Assembly (NCBI GenBank): GCA_009760855.2
Contig: WPIO01000170.1
Location: 1-50,000 of the forward strand
Reading direction: 5' to 3'
Length of the DNA stretch: 50,000 bases
From: Cristatella mucedo
Lineage: Eukaryota > Bryozoa > Phylactolaemata > Cristatellidae
Shown: positions 31,590-41,840 of the stretch, piece by piece
How positions within the stretch are numbered: the stretch's first letter is position 1
How the letters are laid out: every line of letters starts with the position of its first letter
Made by a program: the position numbers and the translations under genes
The notes under the pieces: model-generated
What the model saw: only the letters and a program-made list of their open reading frames with translations
What the model was told of the DNA's origin: nothing
Databases searched by the model: none

Positions 31590-33385
31590 TAATAATAATA
31601 ATAACACTTGATAAAGCACCCTCAGAGACTCAGTCTCTTTCTAAGGGCTTTACATTTGCTTCAAAGGAAGCATGATTGAATGGTTAGTAGTAGCATGCTC
31701 AATAAACAACAAGATTACATGGCTAGGGGTGACATGCACAAGGTCAGCATGCAACTGTGGTTAGTAGCAGCATGCACAGTGTCAGCACACATAAGCACAT
31801 AAAGGACTATTCAAAGGAACCCTCTAAATGCTGTCGTAAATAGGTGCATTTTTAATTTCTTTTTAAATGTGGTCAAGTCAGAGGATGTCGTGACGGAAGT
31901 CGGGAGTGAGCTCCAGGCTTTGGGTTTATACGAACTAAAGGCATGGTCTCCAAAGGACTTGAGATTTGAGGTAACAGTTAGATTCCGAAAAGTGAGTGGT
32001 ACCATGCTTAGTCTGCCTGGTGGGGCAGTAGATCTGATAGGTAGGCCAAAAGAATGAAGGGACCTAAAAGTGAGGGACAAAACCTTGAAGTCGATGCATT
32101 GCATGACTGGTAGCCAGTGTTGGTCGGGTGAGATGTGGCAACTTCACCGCTCATGACAGACAAGCCTAGCTACAGAGTTTTGCACCAGTTGTAAGCACCT
32201 GATTGCACAGGTCGGTAGGCCAGCAAGCAGTAAGTTACAGAAGTTAATGCAGGATGTCGCAAATGCATGGATTAACTTAGATGCGGTATCCCTGTCTAAA
32301 CAATCGTGGTTTTTTAGCCACATAATGTAGCTGAAAGTAGGCAGATTTGATTGTAGAGTGGATGTGGTCGCCTAACGGGAGGTCTCTTTAGAACGTGACA
32401 CCTAGATTTCGTGCAGATTCTGTAGTTGGTTGCCGTCACGCACTGCGCAAAAACGCCACCGTTCGACTATGAAGCGCCACTGCCCTCCCACAGGCGTTCA
32501 TCCACTTCTATCGTATGCAGTACCTGATTCGTTAGCGTTGTTGCTAACGCCTAGCTTCGCTCCGATTGGCTAGTCGGTGGTCGGGATGGTCCTCCAGCCT
32601 AGTACCGGCATGTATGTAACAACGTTTAGAAGCGGCATGTCATGGGCTGGGGTCTGCATACACGAAACCACAGATTCAACAGGAGATATGCAAGCAGAGC
32701 CGATTTTGAGCGTTGGCCTATTCAATTTCTGAATCACACTTGGTTTGCCCATAACTAGTAAGTTGGTGTTGTGATGATTCGATTTAAGAAAATTTCCCGT
32801 CATCCACGTGTGGATGTCATCAGCGCATGCAGCAAGGGATTTGAGAGAATTCGACGTGCTCGAGGGCTGGGACAGATCAAAGCAAAGGTACAACGGAGTG
32901 TCATCTGCATATAAGTCAAAGCCTAGATTGTGTTTGGCAAAACGTCACATCGGCAAGAGGAAGAGTATTAACAATGAAAAGAGCAGGACCAAGTACAAGC
33001 CCTGAGGTACCCCATATTTCAGAGGTTCCTCCGATGATCTTTGTCCATTCACATCGATAATCTGGAATCTTCACCTGAACCATTGCAATGCAGTGCCAGT
33101 GCCCAGGCATGAGATGAGATGAGAGTCGCTCAAACAGGACTTGGTGATCGATAGTATCAAAAGCTGCCGAAGGATAAAGCAAAACAGCAGAGATACCAAA
33201 CAAGTTCTGCATTCCTAAGTAGTTCGTTATACACCCGAAGCAATGCTGCCTCTGTGAAGTGATTAACTCTAAAACCAGGCTTAAACTTACTAGCAAGGTT
33301 TGAAGTTTCAATATTGGAGTTCAGCTGGTCTGCCACGACTCGTTCCAGTGTCTTTTATAGGAATGGTAGATGGGAGACTGGGCAG
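31590..33385 (-). mobile_element. LINE A, longest copy, with RT domain pieces
   Basis: Reading the minus strand, frames encode RT core blocks: a PSAAFDTIDHQVLFERL segment (the D of AFDTIDH is the first catalytic region), a GLVLGPALFIVNTLPLADV segment in place of PQGSVLGP, then ADDIHTWMTGNFLKSNHHNT, NLLVMGKPSVIQKLN, and the C-terminal SNLKSFGDHAFSSYKPKAW. The tail at 31590-31650 has the usual hairpin and TTATT repeat. Frames are broken by stops and a nested insertion, so the element is dead. The catalytic YADD is not intact. It sits antisense to the host gene. Confidence 0.9.
32423..32662. mobile_element. Short element E nested in LINE A
   Basis: LINE A homology breaks here and resumes after. 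CAGATTC appears on both sides (about 32416-32422 and 32672-32678), suggesting a 7-bp target-site duplication. The interior shares 'gctccgattggctagtcgg' and 'agtaccggca' with 34615-34805. No coding frame and no clear terminal inverted repeat is seen. Exact ends are approximate. Confidence 0.55.
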
Positions 33386-33894
33386 TAGTTGCTCAGTTCT
33401 CCTGAACTGCAAAGCATGACGTGTGCATGCTTTGCCTCTGTTTGCACGCTTTGCTTAGAAAGTAGCCGGCAGGAAGCATGCTTGTTCTCGGAAAGCAGTC
33501 GGGGGGGGGGCTTCCTTCCAAGCCGATCCCACTCGAATCCCTTCTGAGCGGCGGCATCCCAACTCAGAGAGATGTAGGAGAGTAGGGAGCAAGCGACAAA
33601 CGTAGTTGCACTCCTTCAGGCCAAGAGGATAGTAGGTGGGTGGATTTTTGGCAGGTCAGTGCGCAAGAATGAATGCTGGTCCTTATTGTTGAGCTTCGGC
33701 GTGCTTGTTCTACCGTAATGGTGCAACTGCGGATTGATTATAGCTGACTGCTCATGTGAATCCAGCTCTTCCTGTGTGCCACCTCTGTAGGCAGCTATCG
33801 GAGTATCGTGCCTATTCGGTGCCTCCTGGCCGCCTTCTGTGCACTCGGTGCGAACGTTACGACCATAGCAGTGGTGTAACCTGTGCAGAAGCCT

Positions 33895-33896
<2 letters not shown>

Positions 33897-33942
<46 letters not shown>
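33897..33942 (+). repeat. (CTG)n triplet array
   Basis: About 15 units. The minus strand reads as poly-Gln or poly-Ala frames that are not genes. Confidence 0.97.
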
Positions 33943-33943
<1 letters not shown>

Positions 33944-34028
33944 TGCCGCTGCTCGTCATGAAGCCAGACTCTGACTGGTGTGCCCAGTGACACCTGCGCC
34001 TGGTGACCGAGTGACCCGCTGTGCCTGG

Positions 34029-34030
<2 letters not shown>

Positions 34031-34068
<38 letters not shown>

Positions 34069-34074
34069 CACACA

Positions 34075-34136
<62 letters not shown>

Positions 34137-34158
34137 CACACAGACACACGCACACACA
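34031..34158. repeat. (CA)n microsatellite next to an exon
   Basis: About 128 bp of CA with CG and GA variants, ending about 53 bp before the PDZ exon at 34212, close to its 3' splice site. Confidence 0.97.
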
Positions 34159-34211
34159 GCCGTCGGTCGCGTGACTTTGTCTTTTTTTTCATCTGTCTTT
34201 TTTCCCTGTAG

Positions 34212-34357
34212 GGCTGCTTCATGTCGGAGACATTGTAAAAGAAGTTAATGACACGCCCGTGTTCACCCCAGATCAGCTCACTGCCATAATCAGGCAGAGT
34301 GCTTCTGACGTGACATTCAAAGTCATCCCGGCTGAAGCTAAGCATCTGGACAATGGG
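34212..34357 (+). CDS. MAGUK exon 4: C-terminal half of PDZ
   Basis: Phase 1 in (GG completes the Gly codon), 0 out. The acceptor is a strong pyrimidine tract 'cttttttccctgtag' and the donor GGG|GTGTGT. Translation: [20 protein letters not shown], then [19 protein letters not shown] and AEAKHLDNG. The LL..GD.V.EVN motif and the alpha-B helix [12 protein letters not shown] are classic PDZ. His, found at the start of alpha B in class I PDZ domains, is not evident, so ligand class is not predicted. Confidence 0.95.
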
Positions 34358-34614
34358 GTGTGTACCGCCATGTGGCTTTGCACGCGCTTGCACACTTGCC
34401 CGTCTATGAGTGCATGCATGAGCGTGCTCGCCGGCACAGTCATGTGGTGTGTGTGTGTCTGCGTGTGTGTGTGTTTGTCTGTCTCTCCCTGTTCAAAGAT
34501 TGCCGTGTGTGTTGTGTGCGTGAATGTGCGCGTCTGACTAAACCGCAAACGTCTTGGAGCACTCGGATGCAACCATGCTCAACGTGTAATCATCAGCTCC
34601 AGTGCAGGCGTTCA

Positions 34615-34805
34615 CTCTAACAGACACTCTCATCGCCTGCAGCTCAGGACACTGCCCTCCGCCCGAGTGGCTGGCGTTTTTGCTCGTGGCTGGCAGCAGG
34701 AACGGTGCGCTCCGATTAGCTAGCCAGTCGGAAGGGGGCCCCCAACTTAGTACCGGCAACATTTAGGCACGGTACTGCCATAGGCTAGGGTATGCATTCT
34801 CATAT
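34615..34805. mobile_element. Element E, second copy
   Basis: Shares 'cactgccctccgcccgag', 'gctccgattagctagcc', 'agtaccggcaacatttag' and 'ggctagggtatgcat' with 32440-32660 in the same orientation. It is interrupted at its 3' side by the GT array. Confidence 0.55.
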
Positions 34806-34818
34806 CACGATCTCAACA

Positions 34819-34819
<1 letters not shown>

Positions 34820-34900
<81 letters not shown>
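34820..34900. repeat. (GT)n microsatellite
   Basis: About 80 bp of pure GT, followed by GC-interrupted units. Confidence 0.97.
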
Positions 34901-34904
<4 letters not shown>

Positions 34905-36294
34905 CGCGTGTGTATGTGACGGTGTGTGTCTGTGTCTGTGAGCGCACTCACATGTGCCTGCTTGTGTGTGTGTCTCTGTGCACATGCCCAGACACACGTG
35001 CTTCCTTTCTGCACTTGTAGCCTAAGCTTACTGGCCTGGTCCATCCTTTGGTTCGGCATCGTTTGTCACCTTTGGGTTGAATGCTGCTTTCGGCTTGACC
35101 GCCGCTGTTGAGTTGGCAGTGATCACGCTGCGCTGTGCGGCAGTCTGCTGGCTGTGCATTTCATTTTACTTTGGACGATTCCGTCACCTGGCTGTGCTGC
35201 TCCATGAATTTTGCCCCCCTCTCCCGATTGATCCTTGGCCGGCTGAGCTGAGGGTAACCCCTTGACCTTGCAGCAACGGCCGGCCTGGCGGCGGAGTATC
35301 TTGAACCTCGATGATAGCTCCGTGCTGCCGTCGGCCGAGGAAGCAGGCGGCAGGGCCAGCGGCCGGCCTCCAGTTCGTACTGCATCTTGCTCGCGGCACT
35401 GCGCGGGCGTGCTCAGTGCGGCGGGGTCGCGCCGGCCTAGCGCTGGTCGTTTCCTTTTTGTCCCTCGCTGCTGCTGAGGCTGCCTGCTGAGGCTACGGTG
35501 TGCACAGAGACTAACGAATGGCTCGTGCTCGCGTGCACTAACTGTCGTGGCAGCTCCGTGCGTACACCTGGCTCCGTGCGCACTCGTCTTTTGGTCGCGG
35601 GTCACCCGCGCGTCGTCATGTCGGTACTGTGGGTGTGTCCGCGGGTTTGTCACCCGTGTCACCACGTCCCCTTTGGCTCAGGCCATTCCTCTCTGCTCTA
35701 ACGCTTCTGCTTCTTAGAGTTACGAGAGGCTGCACCGGGAACCAGCGATGGTGGATGGATGCGTGAGCGTGCCGCGGTGATTAGTGCCTGCATCCCGTCC
35801 CGCCCTTGCCCAAACCCTTTTAGCATCAGCCTCTGGCCTCAGCCCCGGTTTGCAAATGCAGCTATCCCTCCACCTCCTACTGCTGCTCCATCTGCCCCAT
35901 CCGCCCTACGCGCGGGACCGGTGTGTCAGGTGCCTGGTCATGGCGAGATGGATGTCCCGCCGAGGTATCCGCAACTCCGGTCCCACAGCAGACCTGCAGG
36001 CCATGTTGTCAACCTAAAGGCGTGGGCAATATCAAGGATTGGCAATATCGAGGAAAATGTCGATGCGGGTATTACTCTAAGCAGCGTGACTCTGCGAGAC
36101 TTCCAACTTTGCTGCAAGCTAGTCTAACTGTAAAAAGAGAAACGATCGAGTGTTGGCCGAGTTTGGCAGGCTTATGCTTTGTACAGCTTTAGCCTGCCTA
36201 TACTGTAGCCGGGTTTTAGCACCTCTCTCCTGCCCAGACAAAAAAAGGAGTAAAAGTAAAGCAAATATCAGCTCATTCAACTCTCTCATTTATA

Positions 36295-36415
36295 GGTTGG
36301 CAGAAGAGCCTTAGCCTGCTTGCTGTGGGCAATGAATATTGCCTGCCGAAGCACTCGAACTAGCAGCCAGGGTCGTTAAGTGCGAACACCTTTACCCCTA
36401 GACCAGAAGTGCCAC
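36295..36415 (-). mobile_element. SINE C copy
   Basis: 'ttggcagaagagccttagcc', 'gtgggcaatgaatattgcc' and a tRNA-like 3' part 'gctagttcgagtgc' (minus) follow the SINE C order. Confidence 0.65.
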
Positions 36416-37082
36416 TGTGACAAATTCTTTGCCAACTTCGCGACCTCTGCAGAAGAGATTGTCTTTTCATACCGTTTGGCTCTTCCCATCCGGTTGTGAG
36501 TCTGCCCGGAAGTACGCTTCCCATGACGTTCGTGGCCTTTCGATCACCTTTTAAGCGAGCAGATCCACTTCAAGAAGGTCGCACAGCAGAATTTTAGTGG
36601 AGAACCGTATGATACGCTCCATCCTGTGGGTCAGAGTCCTAGCAGCTGCTGCGTGCTTGACCTCTGGCCATGCGGTCAGACACGTGATGCCCACTACTGC
36701 GATGGGCTACTGCATCGAGAGATTGCTATCTGTCTGCGCGTGCTTGGGTGCATGCCTGTGGCCGCCTTGGCTGCATCACACAGCAATCACACAGCAAGCA
36801 GCCGAAGCATGAGTGCTCCAGCTAGCTGCTGCTTCGGAGCACATCTGCTCAGCGCCGCCCCTTCATGAGCTGCCGGCATTCAGTGACCATGCAGCCGACC
36901 GAGCGTGTCACCCCAACTAACAGTTCTGTCACCTGCAGATCCCGTCCTTGTTTGCTGTCCACTGCCGATTTCTTTGCGTGATCCTGAGCTTATCGGCTGC
37001 AGCTGTAAGAGCGTGGCTCGTGACTGGCACGCATGATTGCTCTGCTCTGGCTGCTCATCGACGTCTTCACGGCTTCGCGTAG

Positions 37083-37214
37083 GTGTTCCTTCGAGCTCAC
37101 TTCAGCTACAACCCTGAGCAAGACCAGCTCATCTCGTCGCGAAAAGCTGGCTTGGCGTTCGATGAAGGCGACATATTGAGGATCGCCCAAAAAGATGACA
37201 AGCAATGGTGGGAG
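37083..37214 (+). CDS. MAGUK exon 5: SH3 domain, first part
   Basis: 44 codons, phase 0/0, acceptor CGCGTAG, donor GAG|GTAAGC. VFLRAHFSYNPEQDQLISS corresponds to the ALYDY strand of MAGUK SH3 domains. AGLAFDEGDILRIAQKDD is the L.F..GDIL strand and KQWWE the WW pair. The domain is interrupted at WWE by an intron. MAGUK SH3 domains normally fold with the GK domain rather than bind PxxP ligands; that applies here by family inference. Confidence 0.96.
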
Positions 37215-37862
37215 GTAAGCTGCCCTAGGTACCACCGAGTCACGCAGCGCTCTCACTCCAGGTGACTCCCTCCGTCTGGTCTGACTCTAGCAGCCGGCCA
37301 AGCACTTTGCTTGCTGCTGGAGCGATTCAGCCTGCTAACCCTTAGCGATGATGTGCACGTGATTAATAAGAGTCACTGGTATGTCAGTGCTCTGTTGACG
37401 AGTTCGAATCCCTGTCAAGCTCTGCTATCCGAATTTCTTCCAGTGAACCTAACTAGGTTTTGCCACCAACGTTGGCAGCCGGTAAAAAAAAAACTATGTG
37501 TATGACAGACGGTAAAAAAATGTGGCTACGGCCCATGCAGTGGTGTTCGAAATTATGATACAATTAGTAGCATTGCATTTAGGAGGACCCGGGTGCCTAT
37601 TTATTTGGATTGTTGTGGGTACATGCAGCCAAAAGGTGTAAAGACCCCTCAACTATGCTAGATTCACTTCTTCATACTAAAACCAAAGCGAACCAGCAGC
37701 ATATAAGCTGCATTGGTTAAACGCCAGTTAAGTATGGCTGTTTGAGCCCCCCAAAAAAGTGGGGTAAACCCTCTCTTCTGATGCCATCGTGGAAGACAGA
37801 GGTATTTTTATCGGTGATTGCCCGTGTATTCGAAAAAGCGTATGGAAGGCCAAAGAACGGAT

Positions 37863-38400
37863 AATGTAATGTATCTCCGTCAGTAACTCCACAAAGTCAT
37901 AAAGACCATGTGGGTGTTACGCAGGAGAGTTTTGTATAGCGCACTCACAGCCTAAGCGGCTTTCGGTACGAATTCGGTAGCCAACAGACTTTGTCTCACG
38001 CAACAAAGAGAAAGTGGGAAGCATAGCAGAGTCAGGAGAGCAGTCGAGGTAGTGAGTAGCATGGTAGTAGCAGCTCAGCACTGCTGAAAAAGATGTGCCA
38101 TAGTCGGCAGTAGGAGATTAGTTGTCGTTGCGTAAGAATTGTGGAAGCGAGTTCCACAGACTAAGACCTGCAGAGCTAAAGCTTGTGTCGCCAACGGTCT
38201 TTAAGTGGAGGAATGGAACAGCTAATTTATTGTCCACACAGGACCTGAGGGTGCGAACAGGCTGAAATAGATGCAGCAGTTCAGCTAGGTATGAAGGAGC
38301 CAAGCCGTGGCGGGCCTTGTGGGTCAGCATAAGAACTTTGCTCTGTATCCGTTGCTCAACCGGCATTCATCCTAGCTCTTTTAGCAAAGGAGACACGTGC
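37863..38400 (-). mobile_element. LINE B 3' fragment
   Basis: The minus-strand frame has PVEQRIQSKVLMLTHKARHG, then LAPSYLAELLHLFQPVRTLR, NKLAVPFLHLKTVGDTSFSS and LWNSLPQFLRNDN, with the family tail at 37863-37885. It is collinear with 7320-7820. Confidence 0.92.
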
Positions 38401-38699
38401 TCAAACCTCTGGGACCCCAGTGTTTTCTTCCTATGTACACATTCAAGACATACCGATGTTTCAGGTGTGAAGATTCCAATACTGAGTTCCGATGACCTTT
38501 GTTTCTTCAGAAATAATTTCTATACAAACTGAAGAACATTCTCCTCGTGTCTCCTCATTTTTGTCTGCTCTCTTGCTGTACCTGCCGACCAATCAAGCTA
38601 TGGAGTATGTCACCTGCACCCCAGCCAAAACAGCAATGGCCGACGTTCACATGCTCTTGTTTCATTGAGGCGTTCGGGTCCATTTCCACTAACCATTCG

Positions 38700-38766
38700 A
38701 TCATGCTTCCTTTCCAGCATGTGTAAAGTGCCTAGAAAGAGATTGAGTTCTCTGAGGGCGCTGTGA
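38700..38766 (+). mobile_element. LINE A tail fragment
   Basis: 'agcatgtgtaaagtgcctag', 'aaagagattgagttctctga', 'gggcgctgt': tail hairpin only. Confidence 0.75.
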
Positions 38767-38825
38767 TGCTCCTGCAAAGTGTCCTGCAAAGAAGATGCTC
38801 ACTTATGTAAATAGAGTGCAAGCCG

Positions 38826-38972
38826 AGCTGGTTTGGTCCAGCGGTTAAGGTGCTCGCCCCGACCAAGTCTGTCCGAGGTCGTGAGCTCGAGCCCGGAGGC
38901 ATGTGTGAAGCGCCTGAATAGAGATTTAGTACTCTTGGGGTGCTATACAAATGAATTGTATTTATTTTTTTA
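38826..38972 (+). mobile_element. SINE D copy
   Basis: A box TGGTCCAGCGG, 'aaggtgctcgccccgacc', B-box-like 'gagctcgagccc', tail 'gaagcgcctgaatagagatt' and 'ggggtgctatacaaatg', ending in a T/A-rich run. Confidence 0.9.
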
Positions 38973-39234
38973 CCCCCATACCATTAATGGAGGGTGTTAC
39001 TTACCAACACCGTACGCTTTTCCCACAAACCTTCTCTTTGAGCTCAAACCTTCCTTTTCTTTTTCCTTTTCCTTTTGCTTGTCTGCAGGTGTTGGGCGTG
39101 GCAGCTTTTACGTGGAATCCTCTGTCTTATCTTCAACTGCCCCCCCCCCCCCCGCATTACAGCAGGCAGTTGTGGACCACACGAAGTTGCCGTCTATTTT
39201 TTCTGCAACGGCAGTGTAACCACCCTAACTATGA

Positions 39235-39330
39235 GGACAGCCAGAGGTCGTGGGCTCGAGTCCGGAGGCACATGTGAATTGCCTGAATGGAGATTAAGTT
39301 CTCTTGGGGCGCTATAAAAAAAATTGTTTT
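39235..39330 (+). mobile_element. SINE D 3' part
   Basis: 'aggtcgtgggctcgagtcc' B box, 'aattgcctgaatggagatta', 'agttctcttggggcgctat'. It runs directly into a LINE A 3' end. Confidence 0.8.
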
Positions 39331-39334
39331 TTTA

Positions 39335-39602
39335 ATGCACCTATTTGTGACAGCATTTAGTGGGTCCCTGTGATTCGTGCTTTATGTGCTCATGCTTGCT
39401 GACACCGTGCATGCTGCCACTAACAATACTTGCATGCTGACCCTGTGCATGTAACCATGTTATTCACAATGTTTATCAAGCATGATACCACTCACCATTC
39501 AATCGCGATTCCTTTGCAGCAAATGTAAAGCACCTAAAAAGAGATTGAGTTCTCTGGGGGTGCTTTATCAAGTGTATTAATGTTATTATTATTAACATTG
39601 CA
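39335..39602 (+). mobile_element. LINE A 3' end
   Basis: Begins in the last RT codons ('gcacctatttgtgacagc' then 'atttagtgggtccctg'), followed by the 3' UTR and tail hairpin 'agagattgagttctct' with TTATT repeats. It matches 16024-16300. Confidence 0.88.
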
Positions 39603-40128
39603 TTGTGTATCATCTGAAGCATCACTATGTCTGAAGCTGCATACTGGTATTAAAATATGGGGTCGCTGGTCCTGGTAGCAAATGAACGATACAGAGTCAA
39701 AACCCAGGCAGCATTCGGTAATGTCCGTTTCTCGTGCTTCTCACTCTTATGCATACATGTGGTAATCGATTGCCCAAAATAAGACTTCTTTTATTGATGG
39801 TGTCAACGTCATGCCAGAGCTTAATATCATTTTTAGGACATATCAGCCGCCTTTGCTTAGTTTTGTTTATAGAGTTCATAAAGTGCCAGTTGACTTTGGT
39901 TTTAGTTTGAGAAATAGATCTCAGTTGCTGGTTGCACGTTGAGGGGTTATACCTTTGGTTTTGTGAGATTATATTGGAAATCTTCAATTCCTATATGCAT
40001 CTCCACTTTTGAGCTCTAGTGTGTTTACATATACATGTATATACCCATATATACTGTGTGGGTGACTGTATGTGTGTGTACGTGTACAGGTGTGTATATC
40101 CTTAGATATGTACTCTGGCCTGTGTATG

Positions 40129-40130
<2 letters not shown>

Positions 40131-40200
<70 letters not shown>
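40131..40200. repeat. (GT)n microsatellite
   Basis: About 70 bp of pure GT, about 200 bp before exon 6. Confidence 0.97.
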
Positions 40201-40202
<2 letters not shown>

Positions 40203-40402
40203 CGTGCTCACTCGTTCAGCAATCCTCTGCACAAACTGACTTGATTGTCCAACTCGAGCCCTCTCTACTGCTGCTGCTACTGTGTACATTGTGCTGCCTT
40301 TTAGTATTGTGCAGTAGTGCAGACGAAGGTGCAGAACGCTCCTAGTGAAGACCGCGGTGCGCATCCGAGTGTTCATCTTTGCTTTGCATTCTGCTTGCAC
40401 AG

Positions 40403-40523
40403 GCCACGAACTTAAGCTCGCGTCAGAAAGGTCTCATCCCGTCGCCTGCCACTGAGGAGAGGCGACGCGCCACTGCTGCACAGGCAGCAGTTGACAGGGA
40501 TGATGAGCCGACCAAGAGCTCCC
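40403..40523 (+). CDS. MAGUK exon 6: end of SH3 and start of hook
   Basis: Phase 0 in, 1 out; acceptor 'ctgcttgcacag', donor C|GTGAGT. ATNLSSRQKGLIPSPATEER follows WWE of the previous exon and ends the SH3 fold: KGLIPS is the family G.IPS strand. RRRATAAQAAVDRDDEPTKS starts a charged hook linker. Joined to the next exon it reads TKSSLLCGLGRKKKKK. Confidence 0.93.
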
Positions 40524-40997
40524 GTGAGTCACGTATGCCTCGCCACCTGTCACACCACCCCAATCTCTCTCCCTACCCCCCCCCCCGGCACCCCAGCGGT
40601 CAATCGTGTGTCGCCCGGGGCTTGGCACGACCGCTGCCATTCTCGGGATGTGCATGTGGAGCTAACTGTCGAGCTGCCCTCAAGCTGTCTTCCTTTCCTG
40701 AGCCGAGAGCAGCGCTTGTTCGTTCGTTTGTTGTTGAGCTGACTTCACTACCACAATTCCGCATTTGAGTCCTTTTTCGAGGGAGATGGATGTTTATCTC
40801 TGCGGTATCAGTGAAACCTCATCATCCTCTGATAACAGTTATACTAGCTTTCGAGGAGCCGTTTTGTTGTTTCTTCTGTTCCAGCTTTGTGCTTGACGAC
40901 CTTGTTGTTTTTCTGTTCAAGTTAAGATTTTTGCATCGGTGTTATAGATTTGCACTCCTCTTTGGTGCTCTCACTGTCGGTTTGGGTGCCGTCGCGG

Positions 40998-41073
<76 letters not shown>

Positions 41074-41741
41074 TAGCTAGAAGAGCACTTTATCGGAAAA
41101 TATCTGATCGGTAAGCGGACAGGATTGGAGAGATGAGGAAAATGAGGTATCAGATGCGTCACAAGCAGGAGACGGCTTCGAGCCATTGTGGTTTATACTT
41201 CACACAAGTCCACGGGGAACTTGCCACCACATGCTGTTAACAAGTAACGTTGCTCGAGAGCTGTCCATTAAGGGACCTGACCTGGTGAATTCTGCTGCTA
41301 ACAGCTGGCTACCAGAGGCGAAGAGGCAAGCTGGCCGTGTGGACAGGCTCTTGACATCTGGCAGCAGTCAGTTCTCTCAGTCAGTTCTCTCAGCTAAGGT
41401 TCCCAGCACAATGGAGGGGGGAGGTCGTGCTGGAGGTCATGCTGTGGCCCAGCTGAGCTGTCATGCCATCGACGTCGTTCATCGTTACAGGCTATTTGTG
41501 TGCAGTCATCAGGCAACCTGCCTGGGCATTACACTGCATGCAGCTCGTCAAGCGGCTGCAGCTGTCAGCCATCGTGCCTGGTGGCCTCTGCCGAAATTTC
41601 GTCCTGTTTGCCTGCCCATTAAGTCGCACTGCTGCGTGTAACGTGTCGCCTTGTTACCTCGTTGCTGCTTGCCGTTCTTGCTGCCCGTTGTTGCTGCTTC
41701 TTGCCTGAGCAGCGAGCAGCTTACTCGTCTCGTTGCTGCAG
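40524..41741 (+). other. MAGUK intron 6
   Basis: About 1.2 kb. It contains a C-run near 40577, an AT array (41002-41070) and otherwise unassigned sequence. A 151-codon frame at 41186-41641 has no domain. Confidence 0.82.
41002..41070. repeat. (AT)n microsatellite
   Basis: About 69 bp of pure TA. Confidence 0.97.
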
Positions 41742-41801
41742 TGCTGTGCGGCCTCGGCAGAAAGAAGAAGAAGAAGATTCCACAATCAAGCAAGCCGATC
41801 G
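41742..41801 (+). CDS. MAGUK exon 7: 60-bp polybasic hook mini-exon
   Basis: Phase 1 at both ends, acceptor 'cgttgctgcag', donor G|GTAAGT. With flanking bases it reads LLCGLGRKKKKKIPQSSKPI. Related MAGUKs (for example CASK with its CCGKKKK stretch) carry a Cys-Gly-Lys-rich hook between SH3 and GK, a known site for band 4.1-type FERM proteins. A second in-exon AG (CTCGGCAG, at 41760) would use the A-rich part only and break the downstream phase, so I chose the upstream acceptor. Being symmetric, the exon could be skipped without a frameshift. Confidence 0.82.
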
Positions 41802-41808
41802 GTAAGTA

Positions 41809-41840
<32 letters not shown>

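Larger units (their letters stand above)
30228..34211 (+). other. MAGUK intron 3
   Basis: About 4 kb, GTGAGC to CTGTAG. It contains a CT array (31053-31130), a minus-strand LINE A (31590-33385) with a nested element, a CTG array (33897-33942) and a CA array (34031-34158). The unassigned part at 30228-31050 shows no gene. Confidence 0.88.
34358..37082 (+). other. MAGUK intron 4
   Basis: About 2.7 kb. It holds element E (34615-34805), a GT array (34820-34900), a SINE C (36295-36415) and unassigned sequence. Open frames at 35123-35665 (-) and 35759-36127 (+) lack recognisable motifs. Confidence 0.88.
37215..40402 (+). other. MAGUK intron 5
   Basis: About 3.2 kb. It contains a LINE B (37863-38400), LINE A tails (38700-38770 and 39335-39600), two SINE D copies (38826-38970, 39235-39330) and a GT array (40131-40200). 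39600-40020 is unassigned. Confidence 0.88.
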
